A stretch of 64,000 nt of DNA from Parvibaculum sp963696585 (GTDB lineage: Bacteria; Pseudomonadota; Alphaproteobacteria; Parvibaculales; Parvibaculaceae): positions 1 to 64,000 of the forward strand of contig CAVOKW010000039.1 in assembly GCA_963696585.1 (NCBI GenBank). Direction: 5' to 3'. A program made the position numbers and the translations under genes. Below the pieces are notes generated by a model. That model saw nothing but the letters and a program-made list of their open reading frames with translations. It was not told the DNA's origin and did no database searches. Shown here one piece after another: positions 42,592-51,686 of this stretch; position 1 is the first letter of the stretch; each line of letters begins with the position of its first letter.

Positions 42592-43587
42592 ATGCAATCG
42601 CTGGCTCTCACCATGGGTGAGCCTGCCGGCATTGGTCCGGAAATCACGCTGAAGGCCTGGCTGATGCGAGGCGGCAAAATGCGCGTGCCGTTTTTTGTGA
42701 TCGGCGATCCTTCGCTTTATGCGGCCCAGGCCAGGCAACATGCGCTGGATGTTCCGCTGCGTGAAATCACGTCGCCCGCCGAGGCGGCAGCATGTTTTGA
42801 TGATGCCTTGCCGGTCCTGCCTTATCGCTTGAGCTCGCCTGTGCGACCCGGCAGGCTTGATCCACAAAATGCCGCCGCCGTCATGGCCTCGATTGATGTG
42901 GGTTGTGACCTGGCCCTGGCCGGCACCGTCAGCGGCCTTGTCACCAATCCCATCCACAAGCGTGTGCTCTATGAAGCGGGTCTCGCCGTTCCCGGCCACA
43001 CTGAATATCTGGCCGCGCGCACGGGGGGCGCCATACCCGTGATGATGTTGAGCTGCCCCGGCTTGCGCGTGGTGCCTGTTAGCGTTCATGTGCCGCTGGC
43101 AGATGTGGCCAGGGTACTGACGCGCGACATGATCGTCGCCAAGGGACGGATTCTGGCACATGCCTTGAGGCGCGATCTCGGCATCGCTGCGCCACGCATC
43201 GCCGTTGCCGGGCTCAATCCGCATGCCGGCGAGGAAGGCCATATCGGGCGCGAGGAAATCGACATCATCACGCCTGCGATTGAAGTCCTCCGCGCTGATG
43301 GACTGGACGTGAGCGGTCCGCTGCCCGCCGACACCCTGTTTCATGCCGCGGCGCGTGAACGCTATGACGCGGCGCTCTGCATGTATCACGATCAGGCGCT
43401 CATCCCGATCAAGACCATCGACTTCGATCACGGCGTCAATTCCACGCTGGGCCTGCCCATCGTGCGCACATCGCCCGACCATGGCACCGCGCTCGACATT
43501 GCCGGGCGCGGCATGGCCCATCCCGGCAGCCTGATTGCCGCCCTGCAACTGGCTGGTCAGATGGCCGCCAACAGGGCGCGCGCATGA
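42592..43587 (+). CDS. pdxA: 4-hydroxythreonine-4-phosphate dehydrogenase
   Basis: 331 residues. NAD-dependent oxidation of 4-phospho-hydroxy-L-threonine for pyridoxal phosphate synthesis. Shown: LALTMGEPAGIGPEITLKA, the TNPIHKRVLYEAG and GHTEYLAARTG blocks, the metal-site His of GLNPHAGEEGHIG, and MYHDQALIPIK. Its last codons overlap the rsmA start by 4 bases. Confidence 0.98.
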   Translation: MQSLALTMGEPAGIGPEITLKAWLMRGGKMRVPFFVIGDPSLYAAQARQHALDVPLREITSPAEAAACFDDALPVLPYRLSSPVRPGRLDPQNAAAVMASIDVGCDLALAGTVSGLVTNPIHKRVLYEAGLAVPGHTEYLAARTGGAIPVMMLSCPGLRVVPVSVHVPLADVARVLTRDMIVAKGRILAHALRRDLGIAAPRIAVAGLNPHAGEEGHIGREEIDIITPAIEVLRADGLDVSGPLPADTLFHAAARERYDAALCMYHDQALIPIKTIDFDHGVNSTLGLPIVRTSPDHGTALDIAGRGMAHPGSLIAALQLAGQMAANRARA

Positions 43588-44441
43588 GCCTTGACGAGAA
43601 AAGCGGCCTGCCGCCCCTGCGCGAGGTCATCACGCGCTATGGGCTTGATGCCCAAAAATCGCTGGGCCAGAACTTTCTGCTCGATCTCAATCTGACGGGG
43701 CGTATCGCGCGTGCGGCCGGATCGCTCAGCGATCATGAGGTGGTTGAGGTTGGCCCCGGTCCCGGCGGGTTGACACGGGCCCTGCTGGCCGAGGGCGCCA
43801 GGCGCGTGATTGCGATTGAGCGCGACCGTCGCTGCCTGCCCGCACTTGAAGAGATAAGCGCCGCCTATCCCGGCCGCCTGACCATCATTGAAGGGGACGC
43901 GCTCGAAACCGACATGCGGGCGCTCGTGAATGGCCCGGCCCGTATCGTTGCCAACCTGCCCTATAATATCGCGACGCCCCTGCTGGTCGGCTGGCTGCAA
44001 ACCGAGCCATGGCCAGCCTGGTATGACAGTCTCACCTTGATGTTTCAGAAGGAAGTGGCGGAGCGCATCGTCGCGCCTGCCGGTGGCAAGGCCTATGGGC
44101 GGCTCGGTGTGCTGGCGCAATGGCGCACCAGGGCGCGCATGTTATTCGACATTGATCGTCGCGCCTTCACACCCCCCCCCTCGATCACCTCCACCGTGGT
44201 TGAGCTGATCCCGCGACCGGAACCACTGGCGCCTGCTGATCCGCGCTGTCTCGAACTCGTCGTGGCCTCGGCCTTTGGTCAGCGCCGCAAGATGCTGCGC
44301 GCGGCGTTGAAAACCCTGGTGCCCGACCCGCTGCCCCTGCTTGAAGATGCCCGAATCGAGCCGACCCGGCGGGCGGAAGAATTGACCGTGGCGCAATTCT
44401 GCCTGCTGGCTGAAGCCTATCGCCTGCGACATCGTCACTGA
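43584..44441 (+). CDS. rsmA: 16S rRNA (adenine1518/1519-N6) dimethyltransferase
   Basis: 285 residues. RsmA (KsgA) dimethylates two adjacent adenines near the 3' end of 16S rRNA. SAM site: VVEVGPGPGGLTRALL. The catalytic NLPY motif is in IVANLPYNIATPLL. Start overlaps the pdxA stop by 4 bases (ATGA), giving a surA-pdxA-rsmA run. No terminator is evident before the next gene. Confidence 0.97.
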   Translation: MSLDEKSGLPPLREVITRYGLDAQKSLGQNFLLDLNLTGRIARAAGSLSDHEVVEVGPGPGGLTRALLAEGARRVIAIERDRRCLPALEEISAAYPGRLTIIEGDALETDMRALVNGPARIVANLPYNIATPLLVGWLQTEPWPAWYDSLTLMFQKEVAERIVAPAGGKAYGRLGVLAQWRTRARMLFDIDRRAFTPPPSITSTVVELIPRPEPLAPADPRCLELVVASAFGQRRKMLRAALKTLVPDPLPLLEDARIEPTRRAEELTVAQFCLLAEAYRLRHRH

Positions 44442-44570
44442 TCGTCAAGGTTGTTGGCACTCATGGTTGTTGCGCGCGCGAACCCGTGCGAAACTCGCCC
44501 CAGATAATAAAAACCGGATAATCAACAATCGGCGGCATAACCGCCCTCTATCAGGGAGCTTGTCAAAGCC

Positions 44571-45620
44571 ATGAAATCTCAGGCAATCGTTGAATATGGC
44601 CAGCCGCTTCAGGAAGTGGACAGCACCACCCCTGTGCCGAGCGGCAGCGAAGTCCTTGTGAAGATCGCACATTGCGGCGTCTGCCACTCGGATGTGCATT
44701 TGCATGACGGCCATTTTGACATGGGCGGCGGCAATCAGCTCGACGTGCGGGCAGGCCGCAAGCTGCCCTTCACACTCGGGCATGAAATTGAAGGCGAAGT
44801 TGTCGCGGTTGGCCCTGATGCCGTTGGCGTCAAGGTCGGCGATATGCGCGTTGTCTATCCCTGGATCGGTTGTGGCGATTGCCCGACCTGCAAGCGCGGC
44901 GAGGAGCAGTTGTGCAATCGTCCGCGCCAGCTCGGCATTCAGGTGGCTGGCGGCTATGCCACGCATGTTCTGGTGCCACATGCACGCTATCTGCTGGACT
45001 ATAAAGGCGTGCCAGCCGGTCTTGCCGCGACCTATATGTGCTCGGGTCTCACCGCTTACGCGGCGATGAAAAAACTCGGTGACATCAGCCCGGAAGAGCG
45101 CGTGCTGGTTGTCGGTCTTGGTGGCGTCGGCATGATGGGTTTGCAGTTTGCCAAAGCCATGTTCGATGCGGCACCGTTGGGTGCCGATGTGGACGATAGC
45201 AAATTGCAGGCGGCCAGGGGCGCAGGCGCCCATGAGGTTTATAACCCCAAGGATGCCGAGGCCCTGAAGAAGCTGATGGCGGACACCAATGGCGGCGTGC
45301 CGGGCGTGGTTGATTTCGTCGGCTCGGAAGCCTCGCTCAAATTTGCCACCAGTGCTGTGCGCAAGGGCGGCAAGGTCATCGTGGTCGGTCTCTTTGGTGG
45401 CGCGTTCGCCATGCCCATTCCGATGTTCCCGATGCGCGCCATTTCGATTGGCGGCTCCTATGTCGGATCGCTTGGTGAAACCATCGAGATGATGGAACTG
45501 GTGCGCGCGGGCAAGATTGACCCCATTCCGGTGACGGAGCGCCCCTTGAGCGCGGCAACGCAATCGCTCAATGATTTGCGCGAAGGCAAGGTGCTGGGCC
45601 GCGTCGTTCTCAAGCCCTGA
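44571..45620 (+). CDS. Zinc-dependent alcohol dehydrogenase
   Basis: 349 residues, MDR superfamily. Catalytic zinc ligands are in IAHCGVCHSDVHLHDGHF and GHEIEGEVV. The structural-zinc Cys cluster is GCGDCPTCKRGEEQLC. The NAD(P) fold is VLVVGLGGVGMMG. Substrate uncertain: the sequence is of the general alcohol-dehydrogenase type, and the reaction is probably NAD(P)-dependent oxidation of an alcohol. It stands alone, with a strong terminator at 45649-45676. Confidence 0.92.
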   Translation: MKSQAIVEYGQPLQEVDSTTPVPSGSEVLVKIAHCGVCHSDVHLHDGHFDMGGGNQLDVRAGRKLPFTLGHEIEGEVVAVGPDAVGVKVGDMRVVYPWIGCGDCPTCKRGEEQLCNRPRQLGIQVAGGYATHVLVPHARYLLDYKGVPAGLAATYMCSGLTAYAAMKKLGDISPEERVLVVGLGGVGMMGLQFAKAMFDAAPLGADVDDSKLQAARGAGAHEVYNPKDAEALKKLMADTNGGVPGVVDFVGSEASLKFATSAVRKGGKVIVVGLFGGAFAMPIPMFPMRAISIGGSYVGSLGETIEMMELVRAGKIDPIPVTERPLSAATQSLNDLREGKVLGRVVLKP

Positions 45621-45648
45621 GCCGTCATTAAATGTTCAAATCTGCATA

Positions 45649-45676
45649 TCCCCACTGGCCCGCCAGTGGGGATTTT
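45649..45676 (+). terminator. Intrinsic terminator of the alcohol dehydrogenase gene
   Basis: TCCCCACTGGC-CC-GCCAGTGGGGA stem (11 bp, 2-base loop) followed by TTTT, about 30 bases after the stop codon. Confidence 0.88.
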
Positions 45677-45791
45677 GCGTTCAGGCAATCATTGCATTGT
45701 CTTCACAAGCAAAGGGAATATGATCTCGCTCAATGTTCCAGCTGGCGCCTCGTGCGACGCTTGCCTTTCCAACTGAAAGATGGAGGTCAAC

Positions 45792-46358
45792 ATGAACAGT
45801 TTTTCAAAAGCCCTTATTGCTACCGTTGCCGTTGTGTTCGCAACCGCTGCTTCTGCACAAGATGCAACCGGCGGCGCGGGTTGGCGATCATGGATGATGG
45901 GTGGCAACCATATGACGGGCCAGGGCGTGATGGGGCCGGGCATGATGGGCCAATATGGCTCCGGCAACATGATGGGATACGGCATGGGCCGCGGCAATGG
46001 CGGCTGCATGATGTATGGAACCGACGCAGGCGATGGCACCTATATCGACGGGCGACTTGCATTTCTCAAGGCCGAACTCAAGATCACCGAAGCGCAGTCC
46101 AGCGCCTGGAACACATATGCGGATGCCTTGCGTGCGAATTCCGACAGCATGCTCTCAATGCATCAGCAAATGATGGGACAGTTCCAGAGCGATGATCGTT
46201 CGGCAACCAGCTTTCTCGATTTCCAGATCGCGGCCATGAGATCGCGGCTTGATGCCCTTGAAAAGCTGAAGCCTGCCATGACTGCGTTGTATGACGCCCT
46301 GTCGAAAGATCAGAAGGAAAAAGCGGACAGCGTCCTTCCCATGATGGGATGCATCTAG
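45792..46358 (+). CDS. Spy/CpxP-like periplasmic protein with Met-rich segment
   Basis: 188 residues from ATG 45792 (GGAGG 6 bases before). Signal peptide (ALIATVAVVFATAASAQ). A Gly/Met-rich stretch of about 50 residues (GNHMTGQGVMGPGMMGQ...) follows, then a helical part with the LTXXQ-type pattern (LKAELKITEAQSSAWNTYADAL...AMRSRLDALEKLKPAMTALYDALSKDQKEKADSVLP). Spy-like proteins act as periplasmic chaperones. Met-rich stretches are known to bind Cu(I), which suggests a metal-stress role, though this is inference. The gene is monocistronic. Confidence 0.85.
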   Translation: MNSFSKALIATVAVVFATAASAQDATGGAGWRSWMMGGNHMTGQGVMGPGMMGQYGSGNMMGYGMGRGNGGCMMYGTDAGDGTYIDGRLAFLKAELKITEAQSSAWNTYADALRANSDSMLSMHQQMMGQFQSDDRSATSFLDFQIAAMRSRLDALEKLKPAMTALYDALSKDQKEKADSVLPMMGCI

Positions 46359-46364
46359 CGACAG

Positions 46365-47009
46365 TCAGAGCGCGTCGCGTAAGCGCTTCACGAAATCGGA
46401 AAGCCCGGTCTGGCGTTTTCGCTTCAGGCGCTCGGCCATCAGGATCGAGCGGAGTTCGCTCAGGGCCTGATCCACATTCTCATTGATGATGATGTAGTCA
46501 TATTCCTGATAGTGGCTGATTTCTTCCGACGCCTTGGCCATGCGCTCGGCAACGATAGCGGCTGAATCCTGCGCCCGGGTTTTCAGGCGGCGCTCCAGAT
46601 CCTGGGCCGAGGGCGGCAGGATGAAGACCTTGACGAGATCTTCCTTGGCATGCTCGTCAAGCTGCTGTGTGCCTTGCCAATCAATATCGAACAGCACATC
46701 GCGCCCGGCATCGAGCGCGTCGAGTACCGGCTTTGCAGGCGTGCCGTAATAATTGCTGAAGACCTTGGCATGCTCGAGAAACTCGTCGCGATTGCGCATG
46801 ATGCCGAAGTCTTCCGTACTCAGGAAATAATAGTCGCGCCCATGCTGCTCGCCCGGTCGCGGCGGGCGCGTGGTGGCGGAAACCGACATGGTGATCATGT
46901 TATCGCCTTCAAGAAGACGGCGCGATAGCGTGGTCTTGCCGGCGCCCGATGGCGAGGAGAGCACCAGCATCAGGCCACGGCGACCGACATGAAGGTCATC
47001 ACTCGACAT
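46365..47009 (-). CDS. gmk: Guanylate kinase
   Basis: 214 residues from ATG 47009. Converts GMP to GDP using ATP. P-loop LSSPSGAGKTTLSRRLL, GMP-binding region TRPPRPGEQHGRDYYFLS and lid-like IDWQGTQQL segment are present. Its start overlaps the yicC stop by 11 bases, a pairing seen in many bacteria. Confidence 0.98.
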   Translation of the reverse strand: MSSDDLHVGRRGLMLVLSSPSGAGKTTLSRRLLEGDNMITMSVSATTRPPRPGEQHGRDYYFLSTEDFGIMRNRDEFLEHAKVFSNYYGTPAKPVLDALDAGRDVLFDIDWQGTQQLDEHAKEDLVKVFILPPSAQDLERRLKTRAQDSAAIVAERMAKASEEISHYQEYDYIIINENVDQALSELRSILMAERLKRKRQTGLSDFVKRLRDAL

Positions 47010-47889
47010 TCTGGACCTGTTCCTTGAGCTGATCGATGACGGCCTTGAGTTCAAGGCCAATGCGCGTCAAGGCCACATCGGCTGCCTTGGAGCAAAGCGT
47101 ATTGGCTTCGCGGTTGAACTCCTGCGTCAGGAAGTCCAGACGGCGACCGGCTGGTTCCGTGCCCCTGAAGAGATCGCGGGCCTGCGAAATATGTGCGCCG
47201 AGACGATCAATCTCCTCGCGCACATCGGCCTTGGTGGCCAGAAGTGCGGCTTCCGCATTCAACCGCTCTTCATTCAGCGCAGGCGAGGCGGCGAGCAATT
47301 CGCTGACCTGATTTTTCAGACGCGCCCGCATGGCCTCAAGGCTTGCGGCAGGTGAAGCGGCGGCTTGCGCTGTCAGTGTTTCGATGCGGCTCACCTGTTC
47401 GGCAAGCAAGGCTTCGAGCTTGCGGCCTTCTTCGGCGCGGGCAGCGGCAAGCGCCCTGGCGGCTTCCTTGAAGGAGGCGAGAACGGCAGCCTGCATGGCT
47501 TCGCGCGTTTCTTCATCCTCGGCTTCCTGTTCGGCAACTTCGAGCACGCCTTTAAGGGCGAGGATGCCCTCCGGGCGCGGCGGCATGAGTTCGATTTCGC
47601 TTTGCAGCCGCATGACCGCATCGAGCGCCACGCGCAAGGCCTGCTCGTTGAGCCGCAAAGTGCCGGTCTCCCCGGCGCGATCAAGCGTGAGCGAGGCTTG
47701 CACATTGCCGCGCTTCACCTGCGCAGCCAATGTTTCGCGACATGCCGCTTCCGTCGCCTCAAAGCCTTGCGGCAGACGGAAGCGCACATCAAAGCCCTTG
47801 CCATTGACGCTGCGCAGCTCCCAGTGCCAGCGCGCAGCGCCATGGGCGCCATCGGCGCGGGCAAATCCTGTCATGCTGATCAAGGCCAT
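46999..47889 (-). CDS. yicC: YicC-family endoribonuclease
   Basis: 296 residues from ATG 47889 (GGAAG before it). N-terminal ALISMTGFARADG, the RSVNGKGFDVRFRLP block and the C-terminal REEIDRLGAHISQARDLF...GRRLDFLTQEFNREANTLCSKA are typical. YicC proteins are RNases linked to sRNA turnover in E. coli; the role here is inferred. Downstream of mltG with gmk following. Confidence 0.95.
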   Translation of the reverse strand: MALISMTGFARADGAHGAARWHWELRSVNGKGFDVRFRLPQGFEATEAACRETLAAQVKRGNVQASLTLDRAGETGTLRLNEQALRVALDAVMRLQSEIELMPPRPEGILALKGVLEVAEQEAEDEETREAMQAAVLASFKEAARALAAARAEEGRKLEALLAEQVSRIETLTAQAAASPAASLEAMRARLKNQVSELLAASPALNEERLNAEAALLATKADVREEIDRLGAHISQARDLFRGTEPAGRRLDFLTQEFNREANTLCSKAADVALTRIGLELKAVIDQLKEQVQNVE

Positions 47890-47959
47890 GGAACTTCCTT
47901 CAAGAACGATCAAGTTCGCAAGAATCGAACTCACTGCCGCCACTATATCAGCCGTGCCC

Positions 47960-49027
47960 TTATTTGGCGGGGGCGGGCTTCTGCGACTGGCTTTGTTCGA
48001 TGCGACGCCACTGTTTCACATTGGCTTCATGGCCTGCGAGCGTCGATGAAAAAGCATGACCGCCTGAGCCATCGGCCACGAAATAAAGATCCTTGCTGGC
48101 GGGCGGATCAAGCACGGCACGAAGGGCGGCGGCGCCGGGATTGCAGATCGGTGTCGGGGGCAATCCATCAATCTGATAGGTGTTATAGGGCGTTATACGA
48201 TCAAGCTCACTTCGACGGATAGGATGGTCGAGTGGCCCTTTGCCGCCGACCAGTCCATAGATGATCGTCGGGTCGGATTGCAGGCGCATGGATTTGCGCA
48301 GACGATTGATGAAAACGGCGGCGACGCGCGGGCGCTCGGATTGAATGCCGGTTTCTTTTTCAACGATGGAAGCGAGCGTGATGGCTTCCTGTGCCGTGCG
48401 CAGCGGCAAGCCTTCCTGACGCTTGGCCCAGAGCGCATCAATGAGTTGGCTCTGCGCTTTCGACATGCGCTCGATGAGTTCGGTGCGCGTCGTGCCGCGC
48501 GTGAAGTTATAGGTCTCGGGCAGCAGTGACCCTTCGGCCGGGATGGCAGGTGTCGGCCCGGTGAGAACCGGATCCGCCGCAATCAGCGCCACGATCTGCT
48601 CGCTCGTCAGCCCCTCGGCGGCGGTGAACTTGTGCACCAGCGACTTGCCCTCGCGTAGCAGAAGGATGATCTGCGCCATGCTGGCATGCGCCGGGATTTG
48701 ATATTCGCCCGCCTTCAAACCGCTTTCCGCACCATGCAGACGCACAGCGATACGAAAGAGTAACGGTTCGGAGATGACCTGGGCAGCAGCGAGACGCGCG
48801 GCAATGCGATTGACGCCTTCGCCCTTGGGCAACCAGACGATGGTGTCGGCCTGTGAGGGACCGGACTGCACATAAAGGCGCTGCGCATACCAACCGGCAC
48901 CGGCAGCAACCAGCATGGCGATGAAGCCGAGGCTGACAAGGAGACGCAGCAGACGCTTCACCATGCCCGGCCTGGCTGCCTTGGGAGCGTTTGACCCTTC
49001 CGGCATCTGCGCTCCCTCATCAGCCAT
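47960..49027 (-). CDS. mltG: Endolytic murein transglycosylase MltG
   Basis: 355 residues from ATG 49027 (GGAG 7 bases before). One N-terminal membrane segment (about 25-48), a LysM-like domain, then the YceG catalytic domain with the essential Glu in ITLASIVEKETG and the LDRITPYNTYQIDGLPPTPICNPG finish. MltG cuts nascent peptidoglycan strands and sets their length. A TTG at 49045, overlapping the fabF stop, would add 6 residues. It follows fabF directly, with yicC next. Confidence 0.94.
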   Translation of the reverse strand: MADEGAQMPEGSNAPKAARPGMVKRLLRLLVSLGFIAMLVAAGAGWYAQRLYVQSGPSQADTIVWLPKGEGVNRIAARLAAAQVISEPLLFRIAVRLHGAESGLKAGEYQIPAHASMAQIILLLREGKSLVHKFTAAEGLTSEQIVALIAADPVLTGPTPAIPAEGSLLPETYNFTRGTTRTELIERMSKAQSQLIDALWAKRQEGLPLRTAQEAITLASIVEKETGIQSERPRVAAVFINRLRKSMRLQSDPTIIYGLVGGKGPLDHPIRRSELDRITPYNTYQIDGLPPTPICNPGAAALRAVLDPPASKDLYFVADGSGGHAFSSTLAGHEANVKQWRRIEQSQSQKPAPAK

Positions 49028-49041
49028 GACCGGCTCTCCGT

Positions 49042-50298
49042 TCAACCGGCGATCTTCTTCATCACCAGCGACGCATTGGTGCCGCCGAAGCCGAAGGAGT
49101 TGCTGAGCACGTAATTGACTTCCTTGGCGCGTGGCTTGTGCGGCACAAGATCGATCTCGGTTTCAACCGACGGGTTGTCGAGATTAAGCGTCGGCGGCAA
49201 CATGCTGTCGCGCATGGCGAGAATGCAGAAGATCGCTTCCACAGCGCCCGCGGCGCCGAGCAGATGGCCAATGGATGATTTGGTCGAAGACATCGAGACC
49301 GTGCTCACCGAATTGCCAAGCATGCGCGTGACCGCACCAAGCTCGATCGTGTCGGCCATGGTCGATGTGCCATGCGCGTTGATGTAGTCGAGATCGGCGG
49401 GCGCGATGCCCGCCCGCTTCAGCGCCGCCTGCATGGAGCGGAAACCGCCATCGCCATCTTCAGCGGGTGCCGTGATGTGATAGGCGTCGCCCGAAAGGCC
49501 ATAGCCGACGATTTCGGCATAGATCTTCGCGCCACGCGCCTTGGCGTGTTCATATTCTTCGAGCACGACGACGCCCGCGCCTTCGCCCATGACGAAACCA
49601 TCACGGTCCTTGTCATAGGGGCGCGAGGCGCGCATCGGCTCGTCGTTATATTGGGTCGAGAGGGCACGACAGGCATTAAAGCCGGCAATGCCGATGCGGC
49701 AAACGGAAGATTCCGCGCCACCGGCAACCATGACATCCGCATCATCGAGCGCGATAAGACGCGCGGCATCGCCAATGGCATGCGCCCCTGTCGAGCAGGC
49801 TGTGACGACGGAATGGTTGGGGCCTTTGAGACCATGCTCGATCGAGACATAGCCGGAAGCAAGATTGATGAGGCGGCCGGTAATGAAGAAGGGGCTGACG
49901 CGGCGCGGGCCCTTTTCTTTCAGGATGAGCGCGGTTTCGGCAATGCCTTCAAGGCCGCCAATGCCCGAGCCGATCATGGTGCCGGTGCGGCATTGCTCTT
50001 CGAATGTCTTGGGATGCCATCCCGCATCGTTCAACGCCTGCGTGGCGGCTGACATGGCAAAGACGATGAAGTCGTCGACGCGCTTGGATTCCTTGGGGTC
50101 CATCCAATCATCAGGATTGAAAGCACCCTCGCCTTCGCGCGGGACTTCGCAGGCAATCTTTGTGGGCAGATCGTCAGTTTGGAATTTGGTGATGCGGCCA
50201 GCGCCGGATTCACCATTGAGAACGCGCTTCCAGGTCACATCCACGCCGCAACCCAGCGGCGAGACCATGCCCAGTCCTGTGACAACGACACGCCGCAT
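49042..50298 (-). CDS. fabF: Beta-ketoacyl-ACP synthase II
   Basis: 418 residues. Elongating condensing enzyme of fatty-acid synthesis. Catalytic Cys168 in VTACSTGAHA, His in YINAHGTSTM and His in SIGHLLGAAGA give the C-H-H triad. The gene is 122 bases downstream of acpP, but a strong terminator and then a second hairpin (50353-50370) lie in the gap, so it may have its own promoter or depend on read-through. Confidence 0.98.
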   Translation of the reverse strand: MRRVVVTGLGMVSPLGCGVDVTWKRVLNGESGAGRITKFQTDDLPTKIACEVPREGEGAFNPDDWMDPKESKRVDDFIVFAMSAATQALNDAGWHPKTFEEQCRTGTMIGSGIGGLEGIAETALILKEKGPRRVSPFFITGRLINLASGYVSIEHGLKGPNHSVVTACSTGAHAIGDAARLIALDDADVMVAGGAESSVCRIGIAGFNACRALSTQYNDEPMRASRPYDKDRDGFVMGEGAGVVVLEEYEHAKARGAKIYAEIVGYGLSGDAYHITAPAEDGDGGFRSMQAALKRAGIAPADLDYINAHGTSTMADTIELGAVTRMLGNSVSTVSMSSTKSSIGHLLGAAGAVEAIFCILAMRDSMLPPTLNLDNPSVETEIDLVPHKPRAKEVNYVLSNSFGFGGTNASLVMKKIAG

Positions 50299-50372
50299 CG
50301 AAACTCCATCTCCAAACTTGGCATGCTGACAGCAGAGTCAGGCCGAATATGATGAGCCGTTTCAGGCTCAGG

Positions 50373-50404
50373 AAAAAAGGCCGACGCTCAGGGAGCACCG
50401 GCCT
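50373..50404 (-). terminator. Intrinsic terminator after acpP
   Basis: On the minus strand AGGCCGGTGCTC-CCT-GAGCGTCGGCCT forms a 12-bp stem with two G-U pairs and a 3-base loop, followed by TTTTTT. It lies 16 bases past the acpP stop and 75 bases before fabF. Confidence 0.88.
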
Positions 50405-50420
50405 GTCATCCCGTTGAGGG

Positions 50421-50660
50421 TCAAGCCTTCGCGTTCGCTTTCACGAATTCGATGGCGTCCTTGACCGTCAGAATCTTTTCGGCGGCATCGTCAGGGATTT
50501 CGACGCCGAATTCTTCTTCGAACGCCATAACCAGCTCGACGTTGTCGAGGCTGTCCGCGCCGAGATCGTCGATGAAGCTGGCATTCTCGCTAACCTTGTC
50601 GGCATCGACGCCCAGGTGCTCGACCACGATCTTCTTCAAGCGTTCCGCGATATCACTCAT
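50421..50660 (-). CDS. acpP: Acyl carrier protein
   Basis: 79 residues, highly acidic, helical. Ser37 in DDLGADSLDNVEL is the phosphopantetheine attachment site. Carries growing acyl chains in fatty-acid synthesis. It is flanked upstream by fabG (267-base gap with no obvious gene) and downstream by its own terminator, which explains how acpP can be made at far higher levels than its neighbours. Confidence 0.98.
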   Translation of the reverse strand: MSDIAERLKKIVVEHLGVDADKVSENASFIDDLGADSLDNVELVMAFEEEFGVEIPDDAAEKILTVKDAIEFVKANAKA

Positions 50661-50927
50661 TTTAAGTCCTCAAGATCTCTGGTTTTGATCGGCCTCTCGC
50701 CGGGCGTTCACCGCCTGTGACGTAGAAGATATTCACACGATCCGTTTCGTCGGAAAGACTGCACTCTTCTGGCCTATTTCGCGGCATGACCGCAAGCCAA
50801 TTCGAGGGCCTAGGTAACACACTTTTTGGTGGGGTGCCAGCCGGACCGTGCCCTCAAACCACAGTCTAGCCCGCTGTATTAAAAGCATTTTCTTAACAAA
50901 TGCCCGTTTCCGGTTGTCGCCGGATTG

Positions 50928-51665
50928 TCAGATCATGGCCATGCCGCCATTTACATGCAACGTCTGGCCGGTGACATAAGCGGCCTCTGCGCTGGCCAGA
51001 TAGACCGCTGCGGCGGCGATTTCGCTGGCTTCGCCAAGGCGTCCGGCGGGAATCGTCGTCATGATACGGCCCTTCTGTTCGTCGTTCAGCGCATCGGTCA
51101 TGGCCGAGCGGATGAAACCGGGGGCGATACAGTTGGCGGTGATATTTCGGCTGGCGACTTCCTGGGCGAGCGATTTCATCATGCCGATCATGCCGGCCTT
51201 GGAGGCGGCATAATTGCCCTGACCCGGATTGCCCATGACGCCGACGACCGACGTGATGCCGATGATGCGGCCATAGCGGCGCTTCATCATGCCGCGCAGG
51301 CTGGCGCGCGACAGGCGGAAGACGGCGGTCAGGTTGACGCGGATCACTTCATCCCATTCCTCATCCTTCATGCGCATGAAGAGATTGTCGCGGGTGAGGC
51401 CCGCATTGTTGACCAGAATGTCGAGCGAGCCCATCGCCTCTTCCGACTGCCTGGGCAGCGCATCGACCGCTTCACTGTCAGAAAGATTGCACGGCAGAAC
51501 ATGCGTGCGCCCGCCCAGCTCAGCGGCCAGCGCGTCGAGCGCTTCGCGGCGCGTGCCGGAAAGCGCCACGGTTGCGCCCTGGGCATGAAGGGCGCGGGCA
51601 ATGTCCGAGCCGATGCCGCCGGAGGCACCAGTGACCAATGCGCATTTGCCTGTCAGATCGAACAT
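50928..51665 (-). CDS. fabG: 3-oxoacyl-ACP reductase
   Basis: 245 residues, short-chain dehydrogenase. NADPH-binding TGASGGIG, catalytic Ser139, Tyr152 and Lys156 (NYAASKAG). Reduces beta-ketoacyl-ACP. The order fabD-fabG-acpP-fabF on the minus strand is the classic fatty-acid cluster. The 267 bases to acpP carry no recognised gene. Confidence 0.98.
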   Translation of the reverse strand: MFDLTGKCALVTGASGGIGSDIARALHAQGATVALSGTRREALDALAAELGGRTHVLPCNLSDSEAVDALPRQSEEAMGSLDILVNNAGLTRDNLFMRMKDEEWDEVIRVNLTAVFRLSRASLRGMMKRRYGRIIGITSVVGVMGNPGQGNYAASKAGMIGMMKSLAQEVASRNITANCIAPGFIRSAMTDALNDEQKGRIMTTIPAGRLGEASEIAAAAVYLASAEAAYVTGQTLHVNGGMAMI

Positions 51666-51686
51666 GAGGATCGTCCTTTCGAGAGA

